Positions 17,663-28,037 are shown, counted from the first letter of the stretch. The stretch: 64,000 bases of DNA from an uncultured Flavihumibacter sp. (GCA_902168105.1 CABHOY010000041.1:1-64000), one strand, 5' to 3'. Made by a program: numbers and translations. Notes: generated by a model from the sequence alone, not told the origin.

Positions 17663-18415
17663 CTACTGCAGATCAGGAGAACCAACAAATATTTTATACT
17701 CATTATATGCCGTCGTGGGCTTGAATTCACTCCCCTCTTTATAAAAGAATTTCGTGTTATCGAACTGATTAGCGTCCGGCGAAAGCTGTTTGTAATTATT
17801 ATAATAACTCTGTACAATCGCATACTCTCCATACTCTGCCGGTACTTCCGCATTTGCGCCTCCGGTTGACTCCATCAGCATGGTAGTTTTGAGAATATAT
17901 CTCATTGACAGCAAATAACCGGAAGACTTCTCAAAATCCATCTGCAATTCCTTGTAAGGACCGCCTTCCTTAAATCCGACTGTAATAGTCTTCACTTTGC
18001 CCTTTTCTGCAACAGCACACCTGGTCACGCCGGCCGTTTTCATCGAAACCCTCATCTGTTCCAGTGGGTCAGCAGTATTTTGAGACATGGATTTGGATAA
18101 ATACATGATCTTGTCCTCCTTAAAGAGAGTAATGACATATTTCTCATTAGCTGTCATTTCAGTATTTGCCAGCTGATAGTAATATCTATTGCCAGCTATC
18201 TCCATGTGCCCGCTCAAAGAATCTAAAACCGCTTCGGGATGTAATTCGCTGGCATATGTATACCTGACATCGAACGACAACGGTTGCTTGTATACCCCTT
18301 GCAGGGCTTTCATTTCTATGAACAGTTTTGCCGTATCATTAACTTCCTGGGCAGATGCTTTATGTAGTACAACAAGACTACACAAAGCTATAAAACCGGT
18401 TCTCAACACATTCAT
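17663..18415 (-). CDS. Secreted protein of unknown function, LolA/outer-membrane-protein-like pattern
   Basis: 250 residues. I chose the ATG at 18415, which gives a clean signal peptide (MNVLRTGFIALCSLVVLHKASAQ); an upstream TTG at 18478 would overlap the preceding gene. The mature protein is beta-rich, with paired strands such as YYYQLANTEMTANEKYVITLFKE cut across about residues 95-125, loosely like periplasmic proteins that track lipid or lipoprotein. This resemblance is weak. It is third in a four-gene operon with an outer-membrane barrel, so an envelope role is likely. Confidence 0.65.
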   Translation of the reverse strand: MNVLRTGFIALCSLVVLHKASAQEVNDTAKLFIEMKALQGVYKQPLSFDVRYTYASELHPEAVLDSLSGHMEIAGNRYYYQLANTEMTANEKYVITLFKEDKIMYLSKSMSQNTADPLEQMRVSMKTAGVTRCAVAEKGKVKTITVGFKEGGPYKELQMDFEKSSGYLLSMRYILKTTMLMESTGGANAEVPAEYGEYAIVQSYYNNYKQLSPDANQFDNTKFFYKEGSEFKPTTAYNEYKIFVGSPDLQ

Positions 18416-18461
18416 TTCCTTTGATTTAATCTTTAGTACGCGTAATGCCGCCTTAAAGTTA

Positions 18462-19559
18462 CTATTTCGTATATACAAATTTCATCTGCCAATATTCTTC
18501 CCTGGAATTCTTCACCCGTAACAGATAGCTTTTTCCTTCTTCCAGATTGAATTTTCTTTTTATTTCAAATGCCATCATATTATCACCTGGTTTTACATTC
18601 AGATCACCAGCGGCGATCACAGTATTGCCTGTCTCCAGTCCTACCAGCTCGTATCTGACACTCTTATCATTCACCTCATTGGTATAAGTGAAATGAACAT
18701 TTCCTGTTACTGCTGCCACGGCGCCATCCAGTTCTTTTCTCAGCTGAATATGCGAATTTTCTGCTACTTCCTGTTTTACCAACGTAGGCTTCAACCTGAA
18801 TGTCCATACATCTGTTTGTGCGGCAAAAGCAGATCCGTTTTTCGCAATGATGGTCCATGCATATTGTTTGCCGGTATCCAGTGACAATGCTGAAGATGGA
18901 TAGTTCGCGAAGAGATTGTTCGTTGAGGGGAGTCTGTACACAGGCAGGTTCTGTTGTACCGCTTCCACGGCAGATTGCCCATTCCTTACTTCTGTTAACA
19001 GTAACTCATAGTTCAGATTACTGAAGATGCTTGCAGGAGATGGTGGCAGCCAGGTGAACTGCGGATTGAATGTTTCCAGTACGCTCTGATCTGCAGGGGT
19101 ATTCAATAACGGCGGTCCCACGGGAGCAACAGCAAACGGGATACAATCTTCAGAAACGAGATCCCCGTTAGAAACACCCTGTACATAAAGACTGTAACAT
19201 GCCTGGTAGTTACCTACCGGTAACAGGCCGTTGGGACTTCTGTCAGCCACATTCGATAAATATTCATACTGAACAGGTGATACATCGCCTACCTGCAATT
19301 GCTTTGCTCCTTTTGCAAGCGTAATGTTACGGGAAATACCAGTCAATACCGGCTGATTGGTCCTGACATCTACCAGTCTCATGACCACTTTAACTGTGGC
19401 CGGAGCATCTGATACAGATACCAATACTATATTCCATAATTGCGCTTTCGCCAATACGCCTTCAGGCGGTACTTGCGCAGTCATACTAACCTGTGCTTTG
19501 GTTTGCATGCCAAAGAACAAAACAAGTAGTAGCAGCTGGCATTTTTTCATTTTGATCAT
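18462..19559 (-). CDS. Secreted Ig/FN3-like protein
   Basis: 365 residues, starting ATG two bases after the stop of the barrel gene, which implies translational coupling. It has a signal peptide (MIKMKKCQLLLLVLFFGMQTKAQ). Residues about 25-150 form a beta domain, and an FN3-like domain at about 155-260 begins NTPADQSVLETFNPQFTWLP and ends GKQYAWTIIAKNG. A third beta domain closes the protein. The FN3-like type recurs in Bacteroidota surface proteins. No sorting domain is present, so it probably stays periplasmic or bound to its operon partners. Confidence 0.65.
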   Translation of the reverse strand: MIKMKKCQLLLLVLFFGMQTKAQVSMTAQVPPEGVLAKAQLWNIVLVSVSDAPATVKVVMRLVDVRTNQPVLTGISRNITLAKGAKQLQVGDVSPVQYEYLSNVADRSPNGLLPVGNYQACYSLYVQGVSNGDLVSEDCIPFAVAPVGPPLLNTPADQSVLETFNPQFTWLPPSPASIFSNLNYELLLTEVRNGQSAVEAVQQNLPVYRLPSTNNLFANYPSSALSLDTGKQYAWTIIAKNGSAFAAQTDVWTFRLKPTLVKQEVAENSHIQLRKELDGAVAAVTGNVHFTYTNEVNDKSVRYELVGLETGNTVIAAGDLNVKPGDNMMAFEIKRKFNLEEGKSYLLRVKNSREEYWQMKFVYTK

Positions 19560-19561
19560 GT

Positions 19562-21922
19562 TTAAAATGTCTTTGTATAGGTTAATCTTCCGTTATTACT
19601 GGATACCAGACGTTTTTCCATACCTGGTATAAATGCTTTTTCTGCCATGAGTGCTATCTCACCTAACTTAGGGATGCTTACCCTTGCATTGCCGGAATAG
19701 CCGATCTGTGTGAGGCGGTACGCTGTTTGATAATTATATTTAATACCCCCTCCTATTTCCAGCCATGTCCTCATCTTATATTGCACATTTCCATCTGCTC
19801 CGTATAGGTTATATTCAGGATTGGTTGCAAAAGACCCACCACCATTGATGGTGAATTTCCCGATAAAAACGGTCTGATTTAACAGCAGATTCTTGCTGTT
19901 GAAATAGAGGAAATTGCTATCAGTCTGTTTATTATAAAACTGCGTGTACGATAATACGGTACTCATCATAATTCCTCTCACGCTGTAGAAATGGCTCGCG
20001 GTTCCCACAAGGTTATAGAACAGGTTCTCCGTATAACTGTCATCGCTCAGCTTTGTGATCTGGGAGCTCGGGAAATAACCAACTGTCAATACCGGCCACT
20101 TCTTCATCCGCAGGGTTGCCTGTATGCTCTTGAAAACAGTATTGCTCTGGTAGTTCGTCTGCTGATAATTTGTCGTAAAATCATTCTTTTTGATACTTCC
20201 GCTAATGGTCAGCTGTTGTTTGAAGAACGGCTGATCTACGCGAATGGACCATCCTGTTTGCGAAGACCCGGTAGTGAAAAGACTGAACGATTGGAAATTA
20301 GCGCCCATCATCTTATACATACCATTGATCTTTGTGCCCGTTTGCGGCCAGAATGAACTGAGCTTTACTGAATACGCCTCATTGGAATGATCATCCAGCT
20401 TTAACGCAGTAGCCAATGTGCTGCTATGGTCCTCTGCAGGTCTGGCATAAGTAGGTAATGACGATTTAGCCGCCTCACCGATGATATAATTGTGCTGGTC
20501 CAGCTGCCAGCGGCCTTCCAGTGAAAAGCCCATGATCCGCTGTTCCAGGTTGTCTGTATTGGGAGTCGTATTGAAATTATACACCTGCTTCTTGCCGGTA
20601 TAGTATGTCATAATAATATTGTTGCCATCCCGCATTCCCAGTCCGAAGCGGACAAGGTTCAGATATTGCCTCGCCCTGTTCGCGTTAGTGAAAAAATCAC
20701 GGAAACGATAATCTACACGGCCTGTGGCAAACGCTACATAGTAAGAAGGATTATATTCTGCCTGTAGACCCAGTATACTGATGTTTTTGGCAGTAAGCTC
20801 CGAGTAGTCGACCAACGTACGGCCAATGCCCACCGAGCGGATTGCCAGCAGGTGTTTATACCCTTTCGGTAACATGGTATCCGGCAAATTTGCTTCTCTG
20901 AGATTCTCTGCCAGTTCCTTATTGTTCTTACTACGTATCAGCACATCTGCCAATGCACCTTTTCTCATGTTATAGAGCTCTTCCTGCTTCTTATACAGCG
21001 CCTGTAATTTCATCAGTTCCACCTGCAGGGAATCCAGCTTCCTGTCTGCATTTTCGTACCGGGTCGTTAGTTTCTGCAAGGCCGAATCTGCGTCTTCTTT
21101 TTTCCCCCTCGCCCTTTCCGGCAGATCAAGTTTACCAAGTCCTCTTTTACCTATATGCAGATCAGGCATTTCCATTTCCGGGTTGCCAAGGGCGTCCAGT
21201 GAATCGCGGATCTTTCCGTAATAAGCCCGTTCTCTGGCCTCCACTAAACGCTGCAGGAAAGCAGGGTCGGTTTTCCAGCCTTTCAGCTTATTGATCTCCA
21301 GTTGTTTGGTTTCCAGTTTCGCTCTCAGTTTCTCCAATTCCTCCAACTGCGCATATTTTCCGGCATCCCAACCTTTTGCGCGCTGTAACATGGCATTTTT
21401 AAAATCCCGGCTGGTAAACTGTAAATTAAAATCCGTCAGATTTCTGAAGAGAGAGGAATTCCCCATCCTTGTCGTAAAGTTCAGGCGTATAGGATAACGG
21501 TCCTTGTACGTCAGCTCCAGACTGGTTTGCAGGGTATGCTGATAAACATCTTTTTGTACAAAAGGGGTATCGACGTTGGATTGATAGAAGAGGTCATACA
21601 TGACATTTCCATGTACCGTCAGAAGAGGCGTTCGCCTGGGCGCTATCACCCGAGGTGGCATATTCTTCTTACGCTCATAGTAACCTATCACCGTGTCATT
21701 ACCGGTGGGTTTAAACGGTACAACAAGAATAACCGGGGATTTATTATCTCCATTCACAAAGTAGTACAAACTATCGCCGAACTGAGGATGTTGTTGCTCC
21801 TTCGGAAGTTTTATCTTCCACTTCCTATAATAATCAGACATCTGCATATTTAGTGCAGATTGACTATGTACATGGCATACAGTGAGTAATAAAGTGACTA
21901 AAAGGGATAATAAATATTTCAC
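19562..21922 (-). CDS. Outer-membrane beta-barrel protein with internal coiled coil
   Basis: 786 residues from GTG at 21922, which yields a normal signal peptide (MKYLLSLLVTLLLTVCHVHSQ); a TTG five codons upstream is the alternative. An N-terminal domain (about 25-200) is followed by a long charged heptad-like helix region (about 205-340; e.g. EELEKLRAKLETKQLEINKL and YENADRKLDSLQVELMKLQ). The C-terminal half (about 360-780) is made of alternating strands ending YTKTF, typical of an outer-membrane barrel. It is first in the four-gene operon. I do not recognise the family. The layout (helical periplasmic or extracellular arm plus barrel) suggests export or surface anchoring. Confidence 0.7.
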   Translation of the reverse strand: MKYLLSLLVTLLLTVCHVHSQSALNMQMSDYYRKWKIKLPKEQQHPQFGDSLYYFVNGDNKSPVILVVPFKPTGNDTVIGYYERKKNMPPRVIAPRRTPLLTVHGNVMYDLFYQSNVDTPFVQKDVYQHTLQTSLELTYKDRYPIRLNFTTRMGNSSLFRNLTDFNLQFTSRDFKNAMLQRAKGWDAGKYAQLEELEKLRAKLETKQLEINKLKGWKTDPAFLQRLVEARERAYYGKIRDSLDALGNPEMEMPDLHIGKRGLGKLDLPERARGKKEDADSALQKLTTRYENADRKLDSLQVELMKLQALYKKQEELYNMRKGALADVLIRSKNNKELAENLREANLPDTMLPKGYKHLLAIRSVGIGRTLVDYSELTAKNISILGLQAEYNPSYYVAFATGRVDYRFRDFFTNANRARQYLNLVRFGLGMRDGNNIIMTYYTGKKQVYNFNTTPNTDNLEQRIMGFSLEGRWQLDQHNYIIGEAAKSSLPTYARPAEDHSSTLATALKLDDHSNEAYSVKLSSFWPQTGTKINGMYKMMGANFQSFSLFTTGSSQTGWSIRVDQPFFKQQLTISGSIKKNDFTTNYQQTNYQSNTVFKSIQATLRMKKWPVLTVGYFPSSQITKLSDDSYTENLFYNLVGTASHFYSVRGIMMSTVLSYTQFYNKQTDSNFLYFNSKNLLLNQTVFIGKFTINGGGSFATNPEYNLYGADGNVQYKMRTWLEIGGGIKYNYQTAYRLTQIGYSGNARVSIPKLGEIALMAEKAFIPGMEKRLVSSNNGRLTYTKTF

Positions 21923-21937
21923 GGTATAACAGATCAA

Positions 21938-22288
21938 ACCACCTTCGGGCTAATAATTTCCTTATAGACAAGAGAAAAAGTAATTTGTCTTGACAGTAGA
22001 TTATTAATCAGGAAAGCAAACAATTAACTTAATAGCCATTGTGAAAAGTGAGTAAACAGAACAAGCATCATCAATTGTGTCTTTGGTTCTAACAAAAATG
22101 GGGATAGAGGGATTTTCACTACATTATCTAACACGAAACTATCCAAAGTTTTGTCCTAATAGCTGTATCGCAAACATAGGCATTTTTTAAAACATTTAAT
22201 CTTAAACTGATACTTTTTTATTCAAATAATTACCTGAAGATCGCTGGTTTAGCAACAGGGCAGTAATACTCCGGTAGGTAAAAATCCC
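21938..22288. other. Divergent intergenic region, no gene seen
   Basis: About 375 bases between the envelope operon and ywbE-like gene hold no supported ORF. One minus-strand TATGTTTG (22171-22178) matches the -7 consensus but is 249 nt from the GTG of the barrel gene, so a long leader would be needed. Confidence 0.4.
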
Positions 22289-22296
22289 TACCTTTG
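22289..22296 (+). promoter_or_regulatory. -7 box for the ywbE-like gene
   Basis: TACCTTTG matches TAnnTTTG, 18 nt before the ATG at 22315. No clear TTG at -33. Confidence 0.5.
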
Positions 22297-22314
22297 CGCC
22301 CATAATTTTACACT

Positions 22315-22524
22315 ATGGACGGTCAGTACAGAAAAGATATATACCCGGGATTGGCAGTGGCGATCATTCTTAAAAAAGACCAGCGCAGCGGTACGCTCAC
22401 GTATGGTATTGTTAAAAGTATCCTCACTTCCGCCCCTTACCATTCCCGGGGTATTAAAGTAAAACTGGAAGACGGCCAGATCGGCCGTGTAACAGCCTTC
22501 GTTGATGACGAAGACCTGCTTTAG
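22315..22524 (+). CDS. YwbE family protein (DUF2196)
   Basis: 69 residues, close to full length for this family of small basic beta proteins. Recognisable features are the opening RKDIYPGLAVAIILKKDQ, the middle GIVKSILT and HSRGIKVKL, and the ending GRVTAFVDDED. The family fold resembles small RNA- or nucleic-acid-binding beta barrels, but no function is established. It is a single-gene unit. Its stop codon overlaps the stop of the convergent DUF4132 gene by four bases. Confidence 0.85.
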   Translation: MDGQYRKDIYPGLAVAIILKKDQRSGTLTYGIVKSILTSAPYHSRGIKVKLEDGQIGRVTAFVDDEDLL

Positions 22525-25500
22525 AACTTCAATTGCTGCAGAATGGCAGGGTCCTGGATATCCTTATCCCGGGCCAGTAGCAACACTTTGGAGATCAGTT
22601 CGGCAGATTTCGGATCGTCATCCGCAAACGGCAGGAACAACCTTCCCCGCTGCTGTGAATGTACCGGCAGAATAGACAGGTACCTGCCCGGCATCTGATG
22701 TATCACCGCACTACCCAGATGCACGCTGTATTCGCCAAGATGTCCTGCGATCTTTGCATGTGTACCACTCACCGTCACATTCTCCAGCTTGAATAATCTG
22801 GCGGTTTCCCGAAGCAATGCCGTACGCATTTCAATGCTGGAATGACTGGTTTCAGGGTCCACACCGCCAACATGCGCGACACTCACAACCAGGTCAATAT
22901 CCCTCATAACCTCACTGAAAATACGTGGGTCTATATCTTCAAAAGCTACATTCTTATACGTTTTCAGATCATGGAAGATCACCTCTTCCAGCACCGGCGT
23001 TTCAACCTCTGCCGGTGTGAACCAGTTAGCCTGGGCATACATTTTAGCAACAAATCCCTCCTTATGGAACACCTTCTGTAATCCTTCCTCATAATCCACT
23101 TTCCAGCCCCTGGATTTCAATAAAGCTACCGTCTGCGAAGGTTGTACCTGATGACCGGCATAACGGCGTGAAACAGCCTTTTCCTGCAGCTCTTCTGCTA
23201 ATGGCAGGTACAACTCCCTGAACACCTGTTTAAAGGGCTGTTGCAGTTGTTTCTCAAAAGCATAACGCTGGTAGTCACTCCACTCTCCGCTGGCATACAG
23301 ATCGGTACAGTGGGCGATCCTGATCGCTTCTTCAGCCGCAGGTGTTGTTACATTTCCCTTTGCCGATGTCAGCTGACCATTACCATAGAACCCATGCCCT
23401 TCGTTGCTTATGAAGACAAGTTTATGCAGGTGTTTTGAAATGACCGGATGAGCAAACAGGTTAGTCAGTTCCTCCAACTGGAAACCATCACCCTTTACCA
23501 TCGCATCTTCCAACGCCTTGCGGGACCGGCGCAGCTGTTCCCTGAGTATCTTTTTGAACTCACTCAGTTCCAGTACCTTCTTGTCCTTTTTATACTTCGC
23601 CGGAACGCTCGCCAGTTTTTTGTCATTACGAAAAGCCACAACACCAGCCTCACCATCTTCGTCTATTACAAGACCGATCAATACATCGTCATATTGTACC
23701 TGTGTCTCTTTCGACAGGATATCCTGCACCTGCTTTGTTTCCATTGCCCAGGTCAGCCTGACAGGGTCAGCGTATCCGGCATTCCTCGCCAGGTTTTCCA
23801 TAGCAATACGAATAGCCAGGGCCTCACTCGTCTGTTTCTGTGCGCCGAACTGTTTGCTTTCTTTTTTGAACTGTTGAATATACTCGTATCGGGACAACAC
23901 ATCCTTCTCCACATTAGATCTGTTGAGCGGGACGAGCCCATAGACACGCAGATAATCCTGATCACGTTTTTCTTTTACCTTCTGCGTCACTTCTTTTATT
24001 TTCAGATCTCCGGTCATCACATCGGCGTACAGTCTGGCTCTCCTGTGACCATTACCATCACTGACATATTTTGCCGCATCGTATACCTTTTGCCAGTGTT
24101 CCTGTCCAAGTTCCTTATACGCCGTTTCGAACCAGTCCTTATCAACAGCTCCGTTCCTGAAGTCCTGAATATCAACCGAAGAATACCTCGCTATTTCACT
24201 TTCTGCTTCGGCATTATCTTCACCGTAGCCCGATGTTTTCGTATGTGCATGCATCCACCAGATGCCTGAATCCAGCCCTTTCCAGTCAAGGTGTCTGCTG
24301 ATGTACTTCTGCCATTGCGGTGCATATACCGCAGCCTCAAGAAGTTGCGTATCAGATATTTTGAGTTTGCTTATGCTTTCTTCAAACACTTCCTGGGTAT
24401 CTGTTTCCAGTGGATGACAACGTTTCAGCAAAGCACTGAACATTTGTTGTTTGCTATACTCATTCGAAGAATAAACATATCCTCTGTGTAAGGCCGTCTT
24501 TCCAAGTCCTGCCATAATACTGACAAAACGTTGCACCCCGCCCAGCCACTGCAACTCCTGCACAAATCGCGTTACAGGTGTTGCAGAATCGCCTCTTTTC
24601 AGTTCTATGTCCAGCAGGTGCTCACGCAAACGGTCGAACATAGGCGTCAAAAAAGGATAAAGATCAAAGTAGTTTTCGCTATTGCCGGACTTCTTCACAA
24701 ACGACAAGGTTCGTATATTATCGCCAGACAGCATGCCCCTGTACATCTCACTTTCAGAGATCACTCCCAGCTTAAATGCCCGGCAGAAGATACTCAATGA
24801 TGGAAGGTGATGCACGATATTCTCCTCAAGGCCGGTAAATTGCCGCCAGTGATATAACTGCCAGCATTTCTCCACCAGGTGGTCGGGAAGCGTATGGATA
24901 TCGATCTTGTCAATGAACAGGTCAAGCAGGTTATTGCCCTGCCAGCCATTCTGCCAGCGGTAATAACGATCGTCATCCTCGTCGTCATCTTCATCATTAT
25001 GATATAAAACATCTTCAGGTAAAGCAGCGAAAATACGGGTAGTAGCTCCTATCAGAAATTCGCTCTGCTCCTCAAAAGGATGAATAAATGATAAAGCCCC
25101 CGTGATCCTCGTAAGCGGATTATACCATCTGTATTGAAGATTGTCATCCTGCATGCTTTCCGGTACTAACTCATCCAATACCGGAATATAAGGCACTGCA
25201 AATGAGCTTTCTTTGTCATTCGAAATTGAATCACGCTGAACCGCAATCGTATTTAAAAGGAACAGGTCTCTCGGCGTTAAACCCGACGACAGATACCACT
25301 CTTCCCACACTTCCGGTAATGGATGATCTTCGTACTCTTCGCGGAAGGATGCATATTTATGGTGAAATCCTTTCTTTGGCAGGAACATGCTCCCCAATAA
25401 TATGGTCGATCTTGTATTATCATAATTCATCGTCTCGTATTCATAGTCCTTATTGGCTATGAATAAGTCATATAGATCTTGCAGTGCCGTTTTGATCACT

Positions 25501-27569
25501 TCCTTCTGAACTGAAAAACCATATTCTCCTTCTGCCAGGTATTTTCCGTACAGATCATTTGTATCTACCACAGGCGCTACAATGGGCGATAACTGTTGCG
25601 GATCGTACAGCCCATATCCATTTTCTGCGGTAAAATTGTTTGTTACACCACCACCGGAAAGTTGCGCTAGCAATATCTCTTCCTTCTGGGAAATATTCTT
25701 TCTTGCTTTGAACGTTTCCAGTAATTCAGGTAATGCCGACAATTCTCTTTTCTGCTGTTGCATTTGCAGGGCGATGTCCAGACCAGCCAATCGCTGTTCA
25801 CTATCTCCCTGCAACAGGGAACGTGTAATATCGCTTAATAAACTATCAGATTGTTTGAGCAACAAAGCGATGACTTTAGCCCTTATTGTACCACTTTTGC
25901 GCTTCAGCAATTCTTTGAATACACCCGATTCTTCTACGGTCAACGTTGTTGTTGCCAATCCTTTGAATGCAGCGTCCAGCAGGAACTCCCCTCTTTCCTT
26001 CAATATGCGGAAACAGAAATTACGTTGATAGTCATTCAGAGGTTTTATCTCTTTCTTTTCAGACCAGTAATAGCTGGTATGATCAGGCAGGATCACTCTT
26101 GTCAATTGTTCTTTCACACCTAATTCCATCTCGTCAAAATACGACGACATCAGGTCTAGCCGGTCCTGCCTATCCAGCAAAAGCGCCAGCATCACCTCAA
26201 ATACGGAGCTCCTGTTATAAGTAATATTCATCCAGGAAAAAGCGATACTGTTAAATGCTTTTTCCTTTACTGCAGAACGCTGTAATATAGCTTGTAACTT
26301 ACCAAACAGATCGGGGTAATGCGCATCGTAAAATGCAGGATTCTCAGGCACGCGGAACTCCAGGATGTTCACTGCAATACCGTTAACGGCCAGGTGCTCG
26401 TCATCCAGGGCAGGGAATAACACCGGCATATCCAACTCAAAATGTTTCGCCTCCATTACAAATTTCAGCGCTACGCAACGCTTCTCAGGAGAGGGGTCTT
26501 CCACCAATTGCAACAGATAAGGTAATGTCTGTGCTACATCGAATACGCCCTGGGCCCATAGCGCCATATAAACATCCGTATTGTTCTGGCTCTTTATTCC
26601 TTCCGGTATTTGTGAAGGTACGGACAGGTACTCATGTGCCTTTTGCAGGAATGCATTCACTGCGGATGCTTTCTCCGTTTCCCAGCTTACACCCGCCCAC
26701 ACGTCGACCGCTCTGACTACGGAAGAGAATCTGGTCATCTTATTATCTACCAACACTTTGATCATATAGATCAATGCACCTCTACTGGTTTCATCCAGTG
26801 CTTCCAATATGGTTTGCCGTAGTCCCTCCTGTCGCTGTGCAGCCAGCAGCAACTTCTCCACCAGCTGCCAGGCAGTCTCCTGTTCACTTAACAGCAGCGC
26901 CTTTATAACACCCCTGCTTACCTTACCGATGATTTCTTTATTGAAAATAATATCTTCCAGTAAAGAGAAGACTCCTTTATCGTCGAGATCTATTGCAGCT
27001 GCCCACAGATAAAACAGAGAGCTTGTCGGAAGCTGATGGTCCCATATGATCTGTTCTTTAATATCCAGATCGTAGCATACATACTCGTACCCATCAATAT
27101 ATTGCAACTTAGAGGCTTGTGTAATTGTATTGCCCAGGAAATTCCACTGGTTGGGAAGATATAATTCCCGCCTCCCGGGCGATCGGAATGATCGGCGGTC
27201 ATACCCTATCTGGTACATTAGTTCCGGGAACTTGGTCCAGGCGTGTTTTACATATATTGCTTTTTCCTCTCCGAAAAGAAAGATCAACAGATTATAGGCT
27301 TCCTGGTCGTTCCATTCATTCTCAGGCAGCAATTCCGCCAGTCGAATATATCGCTTGTCGCCATACGCGACATTCTGATAGCCATAAAAGTATCCATCCT
27401 CGCTCTGATAAGGGGGAAGTTTGGTCATCAGTACCAATACTATTTCAGCAGTTCTTTTTGTCAGCAGTGCATGACTGGATGTACCATCGTAAATAGATTT
27501 CAGAGTGGTTTCCAGTTCGTTTACGTAGTTAGGGATAATCCTTGTATCAAGGAATTGTTGTACGTTCAT
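22521..27569 (-). CDS. DUF4132 (MolR-like) giant cytoplasmic protein
   Basis: 1682 residues without signal peptide or membrane segments. The first 900 residues are mainly helical repeats of HEAT type, with an acidic run NDEDDDEDDD near residue 850. The DUF4132 region lies at about 1240-1450 (e.g. DPVRLTWAMETKQVQDILS, DVLIGLVIDEDGEAG, LRRSRKALEDAMVKG). A C-terminal domain at about 1520-1680 (DLVVSVAHVGG, LHLGS-like SVHLGSAVIHQ) matches the domain often found after DUF4132. Relatives such as E. coli MolR/YehI have no settled biochemical function; the old molybdate-regulation label for MolR is not supported by this sequence. It follows a 141-residue partner after 42 nt. Confidence 0.85.
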   Translation of the reverse strand: MNVQQFLDTRIIPNYVNELETTLKSIYDGTSSHALLTKRTAEIVLVLMTKLPPYQSEDGYFYGYQNVAYGDKRYIRLAELLPENEWNDQEAYNLLIFLFGEEKAIYVKHAWTKFPELMYQIGYDRRSFRSPGRRELYLPNQWNFLGNTITQASKLQYIDGYEYVCYDLDIKEQIIWDHQLPTSSLFYLWAAAIDLDDKGVFSLLEDIIFNKEIIGKVSRGVIKALLLSEQETAWQLVEKLLLAAQRQEGLRQTILEALDETSRGALIYMIKVLVDNKMTRFSSVVRAVDVWAGVSWETEKASAVNAFLQKAHEYLSVPSQIPEGIKSQNNTDVYMALWAQGVFDVAQTLPYLLQLVEDPSPEKRCVALKFVMEAKHFELDMPVLFPALDDEHLAVNGIAVNILEFRVPENPAFYDAHYPDLFGKLQAILQRSAVKEKAFNSIAFSWMNITYNRSSVFEVMLALLLDRQDRLDLMSSYFDEMELGVKEQLTRVILPDHTSYYWSEKKEIKPLNDYQRNFCFRILKERGEFLLDAAFKGLATTTLTVEESGVFKELLKRKSGTIRAKVIALLLKQSDSLLSDITRSLLQGDSEQRLAGLDIALQMQQQKRELSALPELLETFKARKNISQKEEILLAQLSGGGVTNNFTAENGYGLYDPQQLSPIVAPVVDTNDLYGKYLAEGEYGFSVQKEVIKTALQDLYDLFIANKDYEYETMNYDNTRSTILLGSMFLPKKGFHHKYASFREEYEDHPLPEVWEEWYLSSGLTPRDLFLLNTIAVQRDSISNDKESSFAVPYIPVLDELVPESMQDDNLQYRWYNPLTRITGALSFIHPFEEQSEFLIGATTRIFAALPEDVLYHNDEDDDEDDDRYYRWQNGWQGNNLLDLFIDKIDIHTLPDHLVEKCWQLYHWRQFTGLEENIVHHLPSLSIFCRAFKLGVISESEMYRGMLSGDNIRTLSFVKKSGNSENYFDLYPFLTPMFDRLREHLLDIELKRGDSATPVTRFVQELQWLGGVQRFVSIMAGLGKTALHRGYVYSSNEYSKQQMFSALLKRCHPLETDTQEVFEESISKLKISDTQLLEAAVYAPQWQKYISRHLDWKGLDSGIWWMHAHTKTSGYGEDNAEAESEIARYSSVDIQDFRNGAVDKDWFETAYKELGQEHWQKVYDAAKYVSDGNGHRRARLYADVMTGDLKIKEVTQKVKEKRDQDYLRVYGLVPLNRSNVEKDVLSRYEYIQQFKKESKQFGAQKQTSEALAIRIAMENLARNAGYADPVRLTWAMETKQVQDILSKETQVQYDDVLIGLVIDEDGEAGVVAFRNDKKLASVPAKYKKDKKVLELSEFKKILREQLRRSRKALEDAMVKGDGFQLEELTNLFAHPVISKHLHKLVFISNEGHGFYGNGQLTSAKGNVTTPAAEEAIRIAHCTDLYASGEWSDYQRYAFEKQLQQPFKQVFRELYLPLAEELQEKAVSRRYAGHQVQPSQTVALLKSRGWKVDYEEGLQKVFHKEGFVAKMYAQANWFTPAEVETPVLEEVIFHDLKTYKNVAFEDIDPRIFSEVMRDIDLVVSVAHVGGVDPETSHSSIEMRTALLRETARLFKLENVTVSGTHAKIAGHLGEYSVHLGSAVIHQMPGRYLSILPVHSQQRGRLFLPFADDDPKSAELISKVLLLARDKDIQDPAILQQLKF

Positions 27570-27611
27570 AACTAAAAAGGATATAAATAAACTATATAGG
27601 GTTTTGTTCCA

Positions 27612-28037
27612 TTATCTGTAGCCTCCGGCAAGGAATGTCAATCTTATGAATGTGATCACCGTATCCGGAGAAAGGCTTGTTTGTCCCGACAAGAGCTTCA
27701 GCTCCTCATCATCAGCAAAAACAGCATACATCCCGTCCTCAAAGGCCTGCAAAGCAGTTTCCTGCGCTTTCACCACATCAGCTTTCTGTTCGTTATAGAT
27801 ACTGCCGAAACTGATCTTACCGGATGATGTCTGATCTGCTATTTGTTCATCGGTTAGAAAGGGTAACAGGTTTCTCTCAAAGGGTTTACTATTATAAGTA
27901 ATCACCTGTTGTTTAACAACTGCGGTGATCAGTTCCTGAAGGCTGGGTTGGTTGCCTATGTCATCTATCTCTATTACCTGTTTTTCGAATAATGCCTGCT
28001 TTCGTCCCGCTTGTTTAACATTGATTATCAATTCCAT
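27612..28037 (-). CDS. Small protein encoded with the DUF4132 protein
   Basis: 141 residues from ATG, no signal peptide. Its start MELIINVKQAGRKQ and the middle NLLPFLTDEQIADQTSSGKI are followed by a helix, VKAQETALQAFEDGMYAVFADDEEL. This resembles small proteins regularly found upstream of DUF4132 genes in other Bacteria, but I have no name for it. It is first in the two-gene operon with the 1682-residue protein, and a physical partnership is the natural inference. Confidence 0.7.
   Translation of the reverse strand: MELIINVKQAGRKQALFEKQVIEIDDIGNQPSLQELITAVVKQQVITYNSKPFERNLLPFLTDEQIADQTSSGKISFGSIYNEQKADVVKAQETALQAFEDGMYAVFADDEELKLLSGQTSLSPDTVITFIRLTFLAGGYR

Noticed and set aside
22521..27569. 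Molybdate regulator role for the DUF4132 protein because of the MolR name
   Set aside because: The name is historical; this gene is not linked to the molybdenum block in sequence or transcription.
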